DNA from: CAYQAJ01 sp964415245
Lineage (GTDB): Bacteria > Planctomycetota > Planctomycetia > Pirellulales > Pirellulaceae
DNA length: 15,550 nucleotides
Direction of reading: 5' to 3'
Assembly: GCA_964415245.1 (NCBI GenBank)
Contig: CAYQAJ010000107.1
Coordinates: 1-15,550 of the forward strand
The notes under the pieces were generated by a model, which was not told where the DNA came from, made no database searches, and worked only from the letters and a program-made list of their open reading frames with translations. Both the position numbers and the translations under genes were made by a program. Shown here piece after piece: positions 1-8,144 of the stretch. How positions within the stretch are numbered: the stretch's first letter is position 1; each line of letters starts with the position of its first letter.

Positions 1-23
1 TCCGCTTCGCGGCATAAAGCGGA
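1..23 (-). terminator. Hairpin downstream of tRNA-Ser fragment, possible terminator
   Basis: Seven-base arms TCCGCTT (1-7) and AAGCGGA (17-23) are perfectly complementary around a 9-base loop. Read on the minus strand, the hairpin starts 26 bases after the CCA end of the tRNA-Ser fragment, where a tRNA transcript terminator would be expected. The T-run that would confirm an intrinsic terminator would fall left of position 1 and cannot be seen. It could instead be a dispersed palindromic repeat or the end of an insertion element. A perfect 10-bp palindrome, CAGCATGCTG, lies beside it at 31-40. Confidence 0.35.
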
Positions 24-49
24 CACTACCCAGCATGCTGAGAAGGTTT

Positions 50-107
<58 letters not shown>

Positions 108-225
108 TTCTAAGGTTCTCGTGTCGGCATGTGCCGCCTGGTCGCTAAGCGTGTGCTTTGGTTCGCCAATTTCAGTCCCGTGATCCGGCCTTGTTATGTT
201 CTATGCCTTGCTGTGACGCCTGGTT

Positions 226-246
226 CGTTTGCAATTCCGTTTGCAA
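226..246. repeat. Tandem 9-bp direct repeat CGTTTGCAA
   Basis: CGTTTGCAA occurs at 226-234 and again at 238-246, a 12-bp period. An ACCGG/CCGGT inverted repeat follows at 256-272. These lie about 120-165 bp inside the putative attachment core. Integrase arm sites or recombination directionality factor sites are often short direct repeats at this distance from a tRNA att core, so that role is possible. The copy number is only two and it may be chance. Nothing else, and no convincing gene, is visible in 108-320. Confidence 0.3.
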
Positions 247-320
247 AATTCTCGTACCGGTCAATGTCCGGTTCTTGGTGCTTCCTATCAGTGCCCGACA
301 ACTTGGATAGATAACCCAGC

Positions 321-638
321 TCAAGAGCGACGCCTTCTCGTCACCCTCATCGATTGCAGGTCCAGACATTCGCGTTTCGGCGCCCTCTTTCGTGGCGCGC
401 CCTTCGTCTTAGTCGCGCGCGCCGGTTTCTCGGATGGCTCTGCCTCGCCGTCCGCAAGCGCGCGGAGATGGACGCGGCGCCATGCGGCACTGCTTGCTTT
501 GAAATCGGGATGGTACTTGTCAAGGCTGCCAACGAGCGACTTTACCTCTGCATCAGTCATTGCATCGATGATGATTGAGAAGGTGTCACGGCTGAGCGCG
601 GCTCTGACCGCCCGCAACGTGGAGAGGTCCGAGCCCAT
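321..638 (-). CDS. Small hypothetical protein with basic C-terminal tail
   Basis: This encodes 105 aa starting MGSDLSTLRAVR. The open frame continues upstream to 794, but that extension reads like random translation, so I chose the ATG at 638; its ribosome binding site is weak. Residues 5-64 are predicted largely helical, with a motif ending in SAAWRRVHLRAL. Residues 65-105 are low-complexity and rich in Lys, Arg, Ala and Pro, ending in VTRRRRS. The tail suggests nucleic-acid or other polyanion binding, but no known DNA-binding fold is evident and I assign no function. The gene stands alone beside the tRNA fragment, a usual position for accessory genes. It has no signal peptide or membrane segment. 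I am moderately sure it is a real gene because its composition is protein-like from the chosen Met onward. Confidence 0.5.
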   Translation of the reverse strand: MGSDLSTLRAVRAALSRDTFSIIIDAMTDAEVKSLVGSLDKYHPDFKASSAAWRRVHLRALADGEAEPSEKPARATKTKGAPRKRAPKRECLDLQSMRVTRRRRS

Positions 639-880
639 ACAATTTTTGCCTGAGAGATAATTATCACCTGAGCATTGAACCTCTGCTCGAAGTGCCGCTG
701 GAGAGCAACGTGGCAAAGGCACTGAGAAAAACCGCAAGGGAAAACGGAGTGCGATTACCGCGCTGGCCTGGGATAGCCACCTCACACCTGACACAAGCGC
801 CCCGCCCAGTATCAGGCATTCGTTAAGGCCGGGGCTACAGCTTGTGCCAATGTGCTCTGTGTAGGGAACGTTTATTTCCC

Positions 881-1447
881 CTAGGTTGACCCATAGCAGT
901 GCTGTTGGGGTTCTCCGTAGTCAAAGGGGAGAGCAACCGTCGCTGCGCGCGAAACCAGATTTGTTCGACTCAAGCCTGAGAACTTGATTGTCGTTTTCCA
1001 AATTGAACGTTGACCTAACTCATAAATTTGTATCTTGACGAAACGATCGCCGTGGGAGGCTGTAACGTGACCCTTGTGCAGATTGAAGTCCTCTTCGTGG
1101 TTATCGACACGTTCAACTTTTCCTGCAGTATTCATCTTTAGTATTGTATCCGGTTGCAGAGAGACATAGCCCGAAGCACTAGATGAGTTTAGTCGTGCTT
1201 GTAGGGTGTCACGATCTATTTCCTTGCCAGGGTTGACGATATAAAAATCGACGAGCATCTCATCGGACTTCATGTCCTCTGTGCGATAAGGTTCTGCAAA
1301 ACATTGCAGTGGATAGTAAGGAAACCTTGATCCCAATAAATATCCTAGAAAAACTCCACCAGCTGTGGTCAGAAACGTGGCAACAACAGCCACAACCACG
1401 GGTCTAGCAATGTTAGTCTGCCACTCCTGAAAAACGCGCAATGGCAA
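881..1447 (-). CDS. Hypothetical single-pass membrane-anchored protein (TTG start)
   Basis: This encodes 188 aa. A TTG at 1462 would add five residues, but I prefer the TTG at 1447. It is preceded by GGAG with a 7-base spacer and sits one base after the TAA stop (1451-1449) of the upstream gene, a typical coupled arrangement. An N-terminal segment with charged residues is followed by a hydrophobic helix at about residues 15-39 (ARPVVVAVVATFLTTAGGVF and on). The remaining roughly 145 residues form a soluble, beta-rich domain (motifs VDFYIVNPGKEI and DRFVKIQIYELGQ) that probably faces the periplasm. No catalytic motif or named family is recognised. Its partner upstream encodes a secreted protein, so the pair may act together at the envelope. 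The gene is clearly more A+T-rich than the large operon on the other strand, suggesting a different history. Confidence 0.65.
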   Translation of the reverse strand: MPLRVFQEWQTNIARPVVVAVVATFLTTAGGVFLGYLLGSRFPYYPLQCFAEPYRTEDMKSDEMLVDFYIVNPGKEIDRDTLQARLNSSSASGYVSLQPDTILKMNTAGKVERVDNHEEDFNLHKGHVTASHGDRFVKIQIYELGQRSIWKTTIKFSGLSRTNLVSRAATVALPFDYGEPQQHCYGST

Positions 1448-1448
1448 T

Positions 1449-2051
1449 TTATTGCTCCGCAAGCTTATTTATTTCTACCCTAATCTCCTCTACTTCCTGG
1501 GCGATGGCAACAACGTAGTCGCGGATGGCATCAGCGTAGTCGCGAAGGTATGCCACGTCGCCTTCATAGCTATGTCGACATATGCCGCCGGAACATCGTT
1601 TTGGTTCTGGTAGTTGGGGGCGCTCAACGGGCCGAAGGGTAGCGTGACGGCTACTGATTGATTCAAAGCTTGGCGAACCTAACAACACCGTAAATCTACT
1701 ATCTGCTCGACTTCCATCGGGAGAGTAGCAGTTGACGTCGATGACATAAGCATCATATTCGACGCGCAAATTGCCACTCCACTTGCAGTACTCAACGCTT
1801 GGGCCATACGCCGCTACCTGAACCAGGCCGAGCTTGTATTGGCCAAGTCCGTAGAATCTGACAAGGTATTTTCCGACGCCCCCTCTAAACACAGTCACTC
1901 CACCGGCGGGATTGTAATAGGCAGTCGCCGGATACTTCGCCTCCTGCGGCCTGTCGGCTAATGCATAATAGCCAAGCTGAGCAAATGCCGGCGGACTCCC
2001 TAGCAGGACCCCGAGACTTGCCAAAACCATGATCAGAAGATCACGTCGCAT
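1449..2051 (-). CDS. Secreted hypothetical protein with C-terminal helix
   Basis: This encodes 200 aa from an ATG at 2051, set by AGGAGG at 2062-2057 with a 5-base spacer. Residues 1-24 form a classic Sec signal peptide: RR, then a hydrophobic core, with a likely signal peptidase I cut after AFA at 24/25. The mature part begins with a beta-rich domain (about 38-125) carrying the motifs YYNPAGGVTVFRGGVGKYLV and VQVAAYG. Such repeating short strands occur in small uncharacterised exported proteins. Cys89 and Cys108, and Cys153 and Cys158, could form two disulfides. Residues 163-199 are predicted to be an amphipathic helix or coiled coil, possibly for oligomerisation or for contact with the downstream membrane protein. 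Its stop is one base before the next start. I recognise no named family. The signal peptide and ribosome binding site make it a confident gene. Confidence 0.75.
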   Translation of the reverse strand: MRRDLLIMVLASLGVLLGSPPAFAQLGYYALADRPQEAKYPATAYYNPAGGVTVFRGGVGKYLVRFYGLGQYKLGLVQVAAYGPSVEYCKWSGNLRVEYDAYVIDVNCYSPDGSRADSRFTVLLGSPSFESISSRHATLRPVERPQLPEPKRCSGGICRHSYEGDVAYLRDYADAIRDYVVAIAQEVEEIRVEINKLAEQ

Positions 2052-2056
2052 AGCTT

Positions 2057-2062
2057 CCTCCT
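2057..2062 (-). promoter_or_regulatory. Strong ribosome binding site for the secreted protein
   Basis: The minus strand reads AGGAGG followed by 5 bases and ATG. It fixes the start at 2051 and is the best Shine-Dalgarno match in the left part of the window. Confidence 0.7.
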
Positions 2063-2435
2063 GCGATAGGGCCTTGCTGATGCCGAATTGGGACTGCTGC
2101 GATGATGTATAAGCGTGGAGGCCGCGCCCGCTATTGCCGAGCGCCGGCTAGGTCTCGACCAAGCGGGCTCCGGTCCTCCAACAGACTTTATGAGTTCACG
2201 GCCTAGCGGTGAACTAAATCAGTACCACAAGGTCGTACAGCTTGTCTGTGTCGACGATCGGCCGCCGGGACAGTGTCCTGGATCCTACCGGTCCAGAAAT
2301 GTGCGAAGCGGGCTCTCGTCGCTGTTATGCAAGTGCTGGTGCAGCAGCTCTTAGTGGCTTACAATTATTAAACTAAAGATAGTTGTTCATGAGATAAGGG
2401 GCGGAAGTAGGTTCCCGCAGACCAGTTTTCGCCAT
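2063..2435. other. Divergent intergenic region, no supported gene
   Basis: This region separates the leftward two-gene unit from the rightward operon and should hold promoters for both. I see no convincing protein gene: a GTG-initiated frame at 2115-2354 has no ribosome binding site and reads as random. Visible structure includes a 7-bp-arm inverted repeat at 2193-2215, a small CTGGA/TCCAG dyad at 2278-2296 and an AT-rich patch at about 2357-2395, 40-80 bp before the operon's first ATG. A TATACA at about 2110-2105 on the minus strand could be a -10 box for the leftward unit, but I find no matching -35 box. No sigma-70 promoter can be called firmly. Confidence 0.5.
2193..2215. promoter_or_regulatory. 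Inverted repeat, candidate operator
   Basis: AGTTCAC (2193-2199) and GTGAACT (2209-2215) are perfect inverted copies separated by 9 bases. Each arm is 7 bp and the centre-to-centre distance is 16 bp, suiting a dimeric helix-turn-helix regulator. It lies near the middle of the divergent region, where one regulator could act on both units. No T-run follows on either strand, which argues against a terminator. No regulator gene is in the window. Confidence 0.35.
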
Positions 2436-5400
2436 ATGTCGTACGTCTTCCCTGGCGTCATTCGTCGCGATCGCTTTCATCTGCGGTTGCGTGACCTGCG
2501 GCTTGGCCCGCACATCGTCGACGTATCCACGTTGGTCGAAACGGAACCGGTGATCTGGCTCACGCTGCTGCCCACGCCGGGCGGTGAAACGCAGGCTGAG
2601 GGATCGCTGACGACGCCAGGAGTGCACCTGCGTTGGGCCTTCGACCCGGAGCTCGGCTTCCCGCATCAAGGCTTCGTCGTCGAGCGGCGCCTCTACTCTG
2701 TCGACGAGTTCTTGTACGCGACCCCGCAGGCTTGGGAAGTGTTGCCTCACGGCATGCTGGCCAGCCCGCTGGGCCTCAATCGCAACACACTGCGCTCTCG
2801 GATGGTGGGCGGCGCGCCGGCGCACGTAGTGCGACACGTGGATGCGCACCTGGATAGCTTGATGCAGCTGCTGGAGCAGGCCGGAGACATCCCGCCGGTC
2901 GGCAGTACCCCTGTGCATGGGGGCGGCGTGCGCACGGACGTGCGTCCCCTCGATGTGCTCTTGCTGGGCGCGCTGGAGCCCAGATTTGCTCGGGGGCTCG
3001 GCCTGTACTTGGTCGACGGATCCCTCCGCGCCGGCGTTCCGGCGGACTATCGCGTGACTGGCAGATGGGGAGTGAACCCCTGGCCGCAACGCTCGGTGTA
3101 CTTCGACGCCCTGCTATCGCAGCGCCAACTTGCAGCTACGGGATTTTTCCGGCTCGACTGGCTCACGCTGTTCACTTCGTGCGCCTGCGTTGCAGATACC
3201 AACGAGGCCAGCGAAGCGTTCTTGCGTGTGACCGGGATGTCCGGTGCGAACCTGCGCTTTCTCACCGAGTACGCGGTGGGGGAGCTTGAGCTGGAGCTTG
3301 CACCCGGGACCACCGCAGGCGAATGGCGAGTCGAAAACGCCGCTCGGCAGGGCGCCGACGTTTCCGTCAACCTGCAGCGGCAGGGGAGCAGCCTATTCAT
3401 CCGACCTGCCACCACCGCGCAGCGCTTCGACGAGTTGACACTGATTCCGCCCGCGGGAGGCACACTGCCTAGTACGCTGCACTTGGCGGGCGTACATGCA
3501 CGGCGCGCACGCGGCATCGTCGGCAATCGCATGAGCCTCGTCGCTCGGGCCACTCCGCTGGAAAACTCGCCCATCGACGAAGAGAACGTTTCGTTTCCGC
3601 TGGCGCACGCTGCCCAGACACCTCCGCTGGCAACCGTGCGTCCGGGCACCAAGCCGCCCAGCCTGCGCTCCGACGACGGCAGCGTACGCGTCGATGTCTC
3701 TCGCGCCGATATCGTCTGCCGCCCTCAGCCCAGGCAAGAAAGCGGCGCCGACAATCAGCGCGCCGTGCGGCTCGACGTCGGCGTGCGTCCGCTCGATGGC
3801 TCCGGCCCCGAAGTGCGTCTGACCGGCTCGTCGTCATCGAGCCATCAAGCAATGACCATCGTCGAATGGTCCCTCGACAAGCCCCCCTCCAGTAACGGGC
3901 CCGCCCTCACCACCCGCGGCTCGCTCGCGTTCACCAAGAATCGTTCCGCCTTTATTCACGAGCTGGATGTGACACGCCCCGCGCTCGAGCTGTATTCTCG
4001 CAGCGGCGCGCAAGGAGAACTGTCCAAACCGGGCTACTTGGAGACGCCGCTGTCCGCCTTGTCGGCACTGCAGGGCAAGCTCGACGATATCCACGTCGAG
4101 ATCTGGGCCGCGCCCGTCGAAGGTCCCGAGAAGTTTCCCACGCTAGTCGGCTCCAGTTACAAGCACAGCTTCTGGCTGGGGCTTTCGCGCGAGCCCAAAG
4201 GCTATCGCCCGCGCTGCTGGATCAACGGCAAGGGACCCTACCAGGCCAGCGTGCTCATCCCGGCCAAGTCGTGGTCGTGCGTCCGTCTGAGCTACGACGG
4301 CGCCCAGGTCTCTTTCTTCGTCAAGGGTATCCCGGCGGGGAGCACACAGGCGAAGCACGGTCCGCTGCAAAAGAACCCACGCGGCACGCTGTGCATCGGC
4401 GCCGATCCGCAGCGCGCCGGCTCCGCAGACTACGCCTTCAGTGGGTTCCTCGCGGATCTGCGCATCTGGCATCACATCCCCATTCCCGAGCGCTTTCCCG
4501 TCCCCGCGGGCGATGGTAGCGGGCCGGCGGCTCCAGTGCCGCTGATCGACAAGACACGCAGCCAGCGACGCTTCGAAGCGCCTTCGGTGGAGGCTCGCGG
4601 TTTCGCAGACCAGCCGCGCTACGGGGGCCTGCGCGCCGCGTGGCCGCTGGATGGACAGCCCCTCGATGTCATCAGCCAGCGGGAAGATTCGGAGCGGGGC
4701 ACGGTCCGCTACGCTGTGGGGCATCCGCTGGATGCGCAGCGGCGAGTGCTCGAGCTCGATGGCAACCATGTGCTCGAGGTGCTTGGTCGCGCGCCGGAGC
4801 TCTACGCCTTCGATGAGCAGCTGTTGGTGGCGGCGCGGGTGTTTCCAAGTCCGATTGCGCCGCCATCGCTCGATCCTCGCGACCCCTCGCATCGGGTGCG
4901 ACCGACGATGACCATTTTGAGTGCCGACAAGGAAACTTGCTTCGCGTTCGGGCTGCAGGCCCACGGGGTGGGCCCGACGGCGAGCTACCGGCCGACGTTG
5001 TTCTTGGCGGGAGTGGAATACGCGTCGACCTTTCTCATTCCCCCAAACAGCTGGTCGCGGGTCGCCGCGCTCTACGATGGCTCGACGGTGAAGTTTTTCG
5101 TGGATGCACGGTCCGAGCCGGATCGACCCGATGGCATCGAGGCGCGGCGCGGGCCGATCGGGGCGGCACCCGGGCAGATCTTCCGCATCGGGGGCGAGGT
5201 CGACCCGGACGAGCTCACGATCAAGAGCGCCTTCGTGGGACGACTGGCGGACATGGAGATCTGGGATCGGCTGCCGCGGCGCGGTGAGTCCCTGCCCAGC
5301 GCGGAAGGGCTCGAGCCTGCCGCGGACTTCGCAGCCCACGATATAGAAGATGGCCTCTATCGGTTCTGGGTGCGGGGCGTGGATCTGTTCGGCCGCCTGG

Positions 5401-8144
5401 GACCCAAGTCCTATGCCGACACCGCACTGGACAGCTTCCGCAAACCTCCGGCGCCAACGACGGCGCGCGCTGGTTTTCTTCCGGTCCGCGCGCGTGTCGG
5501 CAGCGTGGTGCTGCCAAGCGATGAAGACCCTCGTACGCGGATCTCGCTGCCGCGGGCCGCATTGGACACGCTGCCCGTCGCGCGCATCGTCGGCTACGAC
5601 CTGGAGCTGATCCGGCCCGGCCTGATCAACGCCATCACCGGCGCGGCCTCGCCACACACCGAGTCGCTGGAGATCCTCGCCGCCGAAACCGCCGGCGATG
5701 CCCTGGAGCTCAGCGTCCGCCGCTCCGCCTTCTCGTTGCTGGAGGCCACCGCCGACGTCGACCGGCCGCTGGAGATCCCCGTCGACCATGAAGTGCGGGT
5801 CGAGTGGACGTGGACCGGCGCGCAGCGCTTGTTTGCCCCCGAGGTCTTTGCCTTTCGCATCGCGCAACGCCGGCGTGGCACCAAAACCTGGTCCGCGCCC
5901 GGCGGTGCGCATGAATTCGCGCTGGTCGACGACGTCATCGCGCGCGATCCGGTCGCCGCGCCCTTGCGCACCGAGCCCATCACGCACGACGAGTGGCAGA
6001 CGCTCGCGGGCAACGAGCGAGAGCAGCGGGGGCTCCGCTGGCTGCCGGAGCCCGCACCGGGTGCGGACGGAACGGCGGTGTATCGCTTGCTGCTGCCCGA
6101 GCTAGGCGCGCTCAGCGCTTCGCCGCACCGTCTTCCGCCCCAGGATGCCAATCCCGAAACCTTCGTTCCCGGAGCGCTGGTTGCGCTGGACGAAACCGCG
6201 CAGCCACCCGGCTGGCAGGTCTTTCAGGTGCACTGGCACGAATGGGACGCATCCCGCGGCTGGACGCTGCTCCTGACGCGCAAGCGCTCGGCCGAAGAAG
6301 CGCGCGCACCCGAGCGCACCGACGCAACGCTGCTGCTGCGCGGCGCCCGCTTCTATCTGGGACAGCGCTATCGGACACTAACGGCGATCGATACTGGAAT
6401 CCTTAGCGAGCCGACCGTCGCCTACGAGATTTGCGTGCGCTCCGTATCCCGGCGTGACACACGCACCCTGGAGAGCGATGCGGGGGCGGGAGCTTCATTG
6501 GTCGCCGTAGACCGAAGGCGTCCACCTCACCCGCCCGTCCCTTGGGTGTCGATCGAGCGCGCCAACGTCCATGGGCGATCGCGCGCCACCGTCCAGTGGG
6601 ATGTCGCGCCATCGGGCGACCGCGCGGCGCCCGCATACTTAGTTTACCGCGCAGTGGACAGCGCGGTGCACGCGCGCGACGTGGAGCTCAGAAGATCTCG
6701 GAGCGGGTACTACCGTGGCCTGACCCCGGAGCAGATCGTCGCCGACGATCGCGACTTCGCGGGTTGGATTGCCGAAAGTTTCCCGAACTTCGCCGACAGC
6801 TGGCAGACCCGCTTGTTCGTGCCCAAACCCGAGTCGTTCGCGCGTCCCGGGCAAGACGCCGAGTGGCGGCGCGCCTGGGAGCGCTATGCCGAAGCGTCAG
6901 TGGTTTGGCGCGCCTGGAGCACCCGCTTTCACGCTGGGCTGACGCTGGAAGCTGCCAGCGCCGGGGAGCGTTCGCAGCTGCAGGAAATCGCGGAGCGTCC
7001 AGGAATGGAGGCGGCGTTTTCGCTGGTAGCGCCCAGCGCAGTCGCTGCAGGGCCTTACGTGGATGACGTCAACGGCAACGTGCGCAACGCCTACATCTAT
7101 CGGCTGCGCACGCAGAGCCCCGCGCTGGTGGCAAGCGCGGGGTGGGGCGGAGTCAGTTCCGCGGCCTTCGCCCCCAAGACACGCCCACCGCCCGCGCCGT
7201 CCTTCACGAAGGTGGAAGCCGCGGATCGCCAGGTGACCCTGCACTTCGCCCTGAGAGACGAATTCGACTTGGCCGAGTACCGCATCTACCGCTCCGTCGA
7301 TCGTGCAAGCGTGGAGGACGTGCGCTGGTGGACCGAGTCTCCACCGGAGCGCGTTTCGCTTCGGATCCCAGATCCGCTGCTGCGCGTGCGCGACAATGCG
7401 CTGGCGCTTCCCCTCGAGCTTGAAGCAGCGGAGATCGTCGCGGTGTATCGACTAGCGGACGTGGCGGTGGAGGGTTCCACGAGCCCGCCTCGCCCCTTCA
7501 ACCTATTCCGCACCACGCGAGCGCTGGGGGCGCCGAGCCGCTTCGACGCAAGCACCGGCCGCATCGAAGGCCTGAGCCCTGTACGCGACGGTTTGCCGGT
7601 GGCGGTGGTCTTCCGCAACGGCACGGGCGCGGACCGGGAGGTGCGAACGCTCGCGCCGGGAGTCTTGGTAGACACGGGGCTCGTGGGTCGCGCGGACTAT
7701 TACTACGTGCTCACCGCGGTGGATGGCATTGGGCTCGCGTCGCTGCCGTCCAAGGTGCTGCACGCCCGATCCACGGACAGCACGCCACCCACCCCGCCCC
7801 CGTGGGTGAGCGGGCAATGGGTGCGCGTTGCTTCCGACGGCTCGGAGTCGCCCTGGGTGGAGGACGGCGGAGCAGGACCCGATGGAGTCGCGCTTGTGTG
7901 GGAAGCGGTGGATCCCTCGGGGCCCTCCGTGGCCGAGATCCGGGTGCAGCGCCAGAGTCCCGCCGGCGCGTGGGTGGATGTGTCGGGAGCGCTGCCGCCA
8001 AGTGACACAGCGTGGCGCGATGCGAGCGCCAAAGCCGAGCTCACTCACCATTACCGCCTGCTCTTGCGCACGGCGGGCGGCAACGTGAATCGGCGCTTCG
8101 AAATCCAGCGGGTGGAACGCGCTCAGAGCGGAGGGGCGCCATGA
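2436..8144 (+). CDS. Giant modular LamG/fibronectin-III-like protein
   Basis: This encodes 1902 aa with no signal peptide or membrane helix. The ATG at 2436 is the first in-frame start after an in-frame TAG at 2352, but its ribosome binding site is poor. Residues 1-250 are unfamiliar and include GVHLRWAFDPELGFP near 62-76; about 270-355 looks like a beta-sandwich. Two concanavalin-like LamG/jellyroll modules follow, at about 550-685 and 768-948. They share the signature SWS..R.a..YDG..V.FFV, then G.ig, then F.G.LAD..IW. A fibronectin-III-like ending (LYRFWVRGVDLFGRLGP) lies at 974-990. Further fibronectin-III-like modules occupy about 1360-1900, with signatures AEYRIYRSVD and ADYYYVLTAVDG. 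One of these is interrupted at about 1412-1540 by a Trp/Glu/Arg-rich, probably helical insertion. LamG and fibronectin-III modules usually bind glycans or proteins on the outside of cells or particles. No catalytic residues are evident, so I infer a structural or adhesive role. The gene overlaps the next by 4 bp. The reading frame is secure; the function is unknown. Confidence 0.85.
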   Translation: MSYVFPGVIRRDRFHLRLRDLRLGPHIVDVSTLVETEPVIWLTLLPTPGGETQAEGSLTTPGVHLRWAFDPELGFPHQGFVVERRLYSVDEFLYATPQAWEVLPHGMLASPLGLNRNTLRSRMVGGAPAHVVRHVDAHLDSLMQLLEQAGDIPPVGSTPVHGGGVRTDVRPLDVLLLGALEPRFARGLGLYLVDGSLRAGVPADYRVTGRWGVNPWPQRSVYFDALLSQRQLAATGFFRLDWLTLFTSCACVADTNEASEAFLRVTGMSGANLRFLTEYAVGELELELAPGTTAGEWRVENAARQGADVSVNLQRQGSSLFIRPATTAQRFDELTLIPPAGGTLPSTLHLAGVHARRARGIVGNRMSLVARATPLENSPIDEENVSFPLAHAAQTPPLATVRPGTKPPSLRSDDGSVRVDVSRADIVCRPQPRQESGADNQRAVRLDVGVRPLDGSGPEVRLTGSSSSSHQAMTIVEWSLDKPPSSNGPALTTRGSLAFTKNRSAFIHELDVTRPALELYSRSGAQGELSKPGYLETPLSALSALQGKLDDIHVEIWAAPVEGPEKFPTLVGSSYKHSFWLGLSREPKGYRPRCWINGKGPYQASVLIPAKSWSCVRLSYDGAQVSFFVKGIPAGSTQAKHGPLQKNPRGTLCIGADPQRAGSADYAFSGFLADLRIWHHIPIPERFPVPAGDGSGPAAPVPLIDKTRSQRRFEAPSVEARGFADQPRYGGLRAAWPLDGQPLDVISQREDSERGTVRYAVGHPLDAQRRVLELDGNHVLEVLGRAPELYAFDEQLLVAARVFPSPIAPPSLDPRDPSHRVRPTMTILSADKETCFAFGLQAHGVGPTASYRPTLFLAGVEYASTFLIPPNSWSRVAALYDGSTVKFFVDARSEPDRPDGIEARRGPIGAAPGQIFRIGGEVDPDELTIKSAFVGRLADMEIWDRLPRRGESLPSAEGLEPAADFAAHDIEDGLYRFWVRGVDLFGRLGPKSYADTALDSFRKPPAPTTARAGFLPVRARVGSVVLPSDEDPRTRISLPRAALDTLPVARIVGYDLELIRPGLINAITGAASPHTESLEILAAETAGDALELSVRRSAFSLLEATADVDRPLEIPVDHEVRVEWTWTGAQRLFAPEVFAFRIAQRRRGTKTWSAPGGAHEFALVDDVIARDPVAAPLRTEPITHDEWQTLAGNEREQRGLRWLPEPAPGADGTAVYRLLLPELGALSASPHRLPPQDANPETFVPGALVALDETAQPPGWQVFQVHWHEWDASRGWTLLLTRKRSAEEARAPERTDATLLLRGARFYLGQRYRTLTAIDTGILSEPTVAYEICVRSVSRRDTRTLESDAGAGASLVAVDRRRPPHPPVPWVSIERANVHGRSRATVQWDVAPSGDRAAPAYLVYRAVDSAVHARDVELRRSRSGYYRGLTPEQIVADDRDFAGWIAESFPNFADSWQTRLFVPKPESFARPGQDAEWRRAWERYAEASVVWRAWSTRFHAGLTLEAASAGERSQLQEIAERPGMEAAFSLVAPSAVAAGPYVDDVNGNVRNAYIYRLRTQSPALVASAGWGGVSSAAFAPKTRPPPAPSFTKVEAADRQVTLHFALRDEFDLAEYRIYRSVDRASVEDVRWWTESPPERVSLRIPDPLLRVRDNALALPLELEAAEIVAVYRLADVAVEGSTSPPRPFNLFRTTRALGAPSRFDASTGRIEGLSPVRDGLPVAVVFRNGTGADREVRTLAPGVLVDTGLVGRADYYYVLTAVDGIGLASLPSKVLHARSTDSTPPTPPPWVSGQWVRVASDGSESPWVEDGGAGPDGVALVWEAVDPSGPSVAEIRVQRQSPAGAWVDVSGALPPSDTAWRDASAKAELTHHYRLLLRTAGGNVNRRFEIQRVERAQSGGAP
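8130..8136 (+). promoter_or_regulatory. Ribosome binding site deciding the beta-helix start
   Basis: GGAGGGG, a 4-base spacer and then ATG at 8141. The open frame extends upstream to an ATG at 8012, but that extension lies inside the previous gene, has no such site and reads as random sequence. The start at 8141 also gives the ATGA overlap with the preceding stop. Confidence 0.7.

Noticed and set aside
172..369. 65-aa minus-strand frame near the tRNA fragment, considered as an integrase remnant
   Set aside because: No tyrosine-recombinase R-H-R-Y motifs. It overlaps the end of the small basic protein gene and has no ribosome binding site.
799..835. GCCCCG/CGGGGC inverted repeat with GTTAAGG, considered as an integron attC site or terminator
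   Set aside because: No consistent RYYYAAC/GTTRRRY core pair at suitable spacing, a 25-base loop and no T-run. No integron integrase is seen, and the genes are not arranged as cassettes.
2115..2354. 79-aa GTG frame in the divergent region
   Set aside because: No ribosome binding site, random-looking composition, and it crosses the inverted repeat.
4143..5987. 614-aa open frame on the minus strand
   Set aside because: It lies wholly within the LamG/Fn3 gene. Its Arg/Gly/Ala/Asp-rich, low-complexity translation is typical of an antisense shadow in GC-rich DNA, with no domain pattern.
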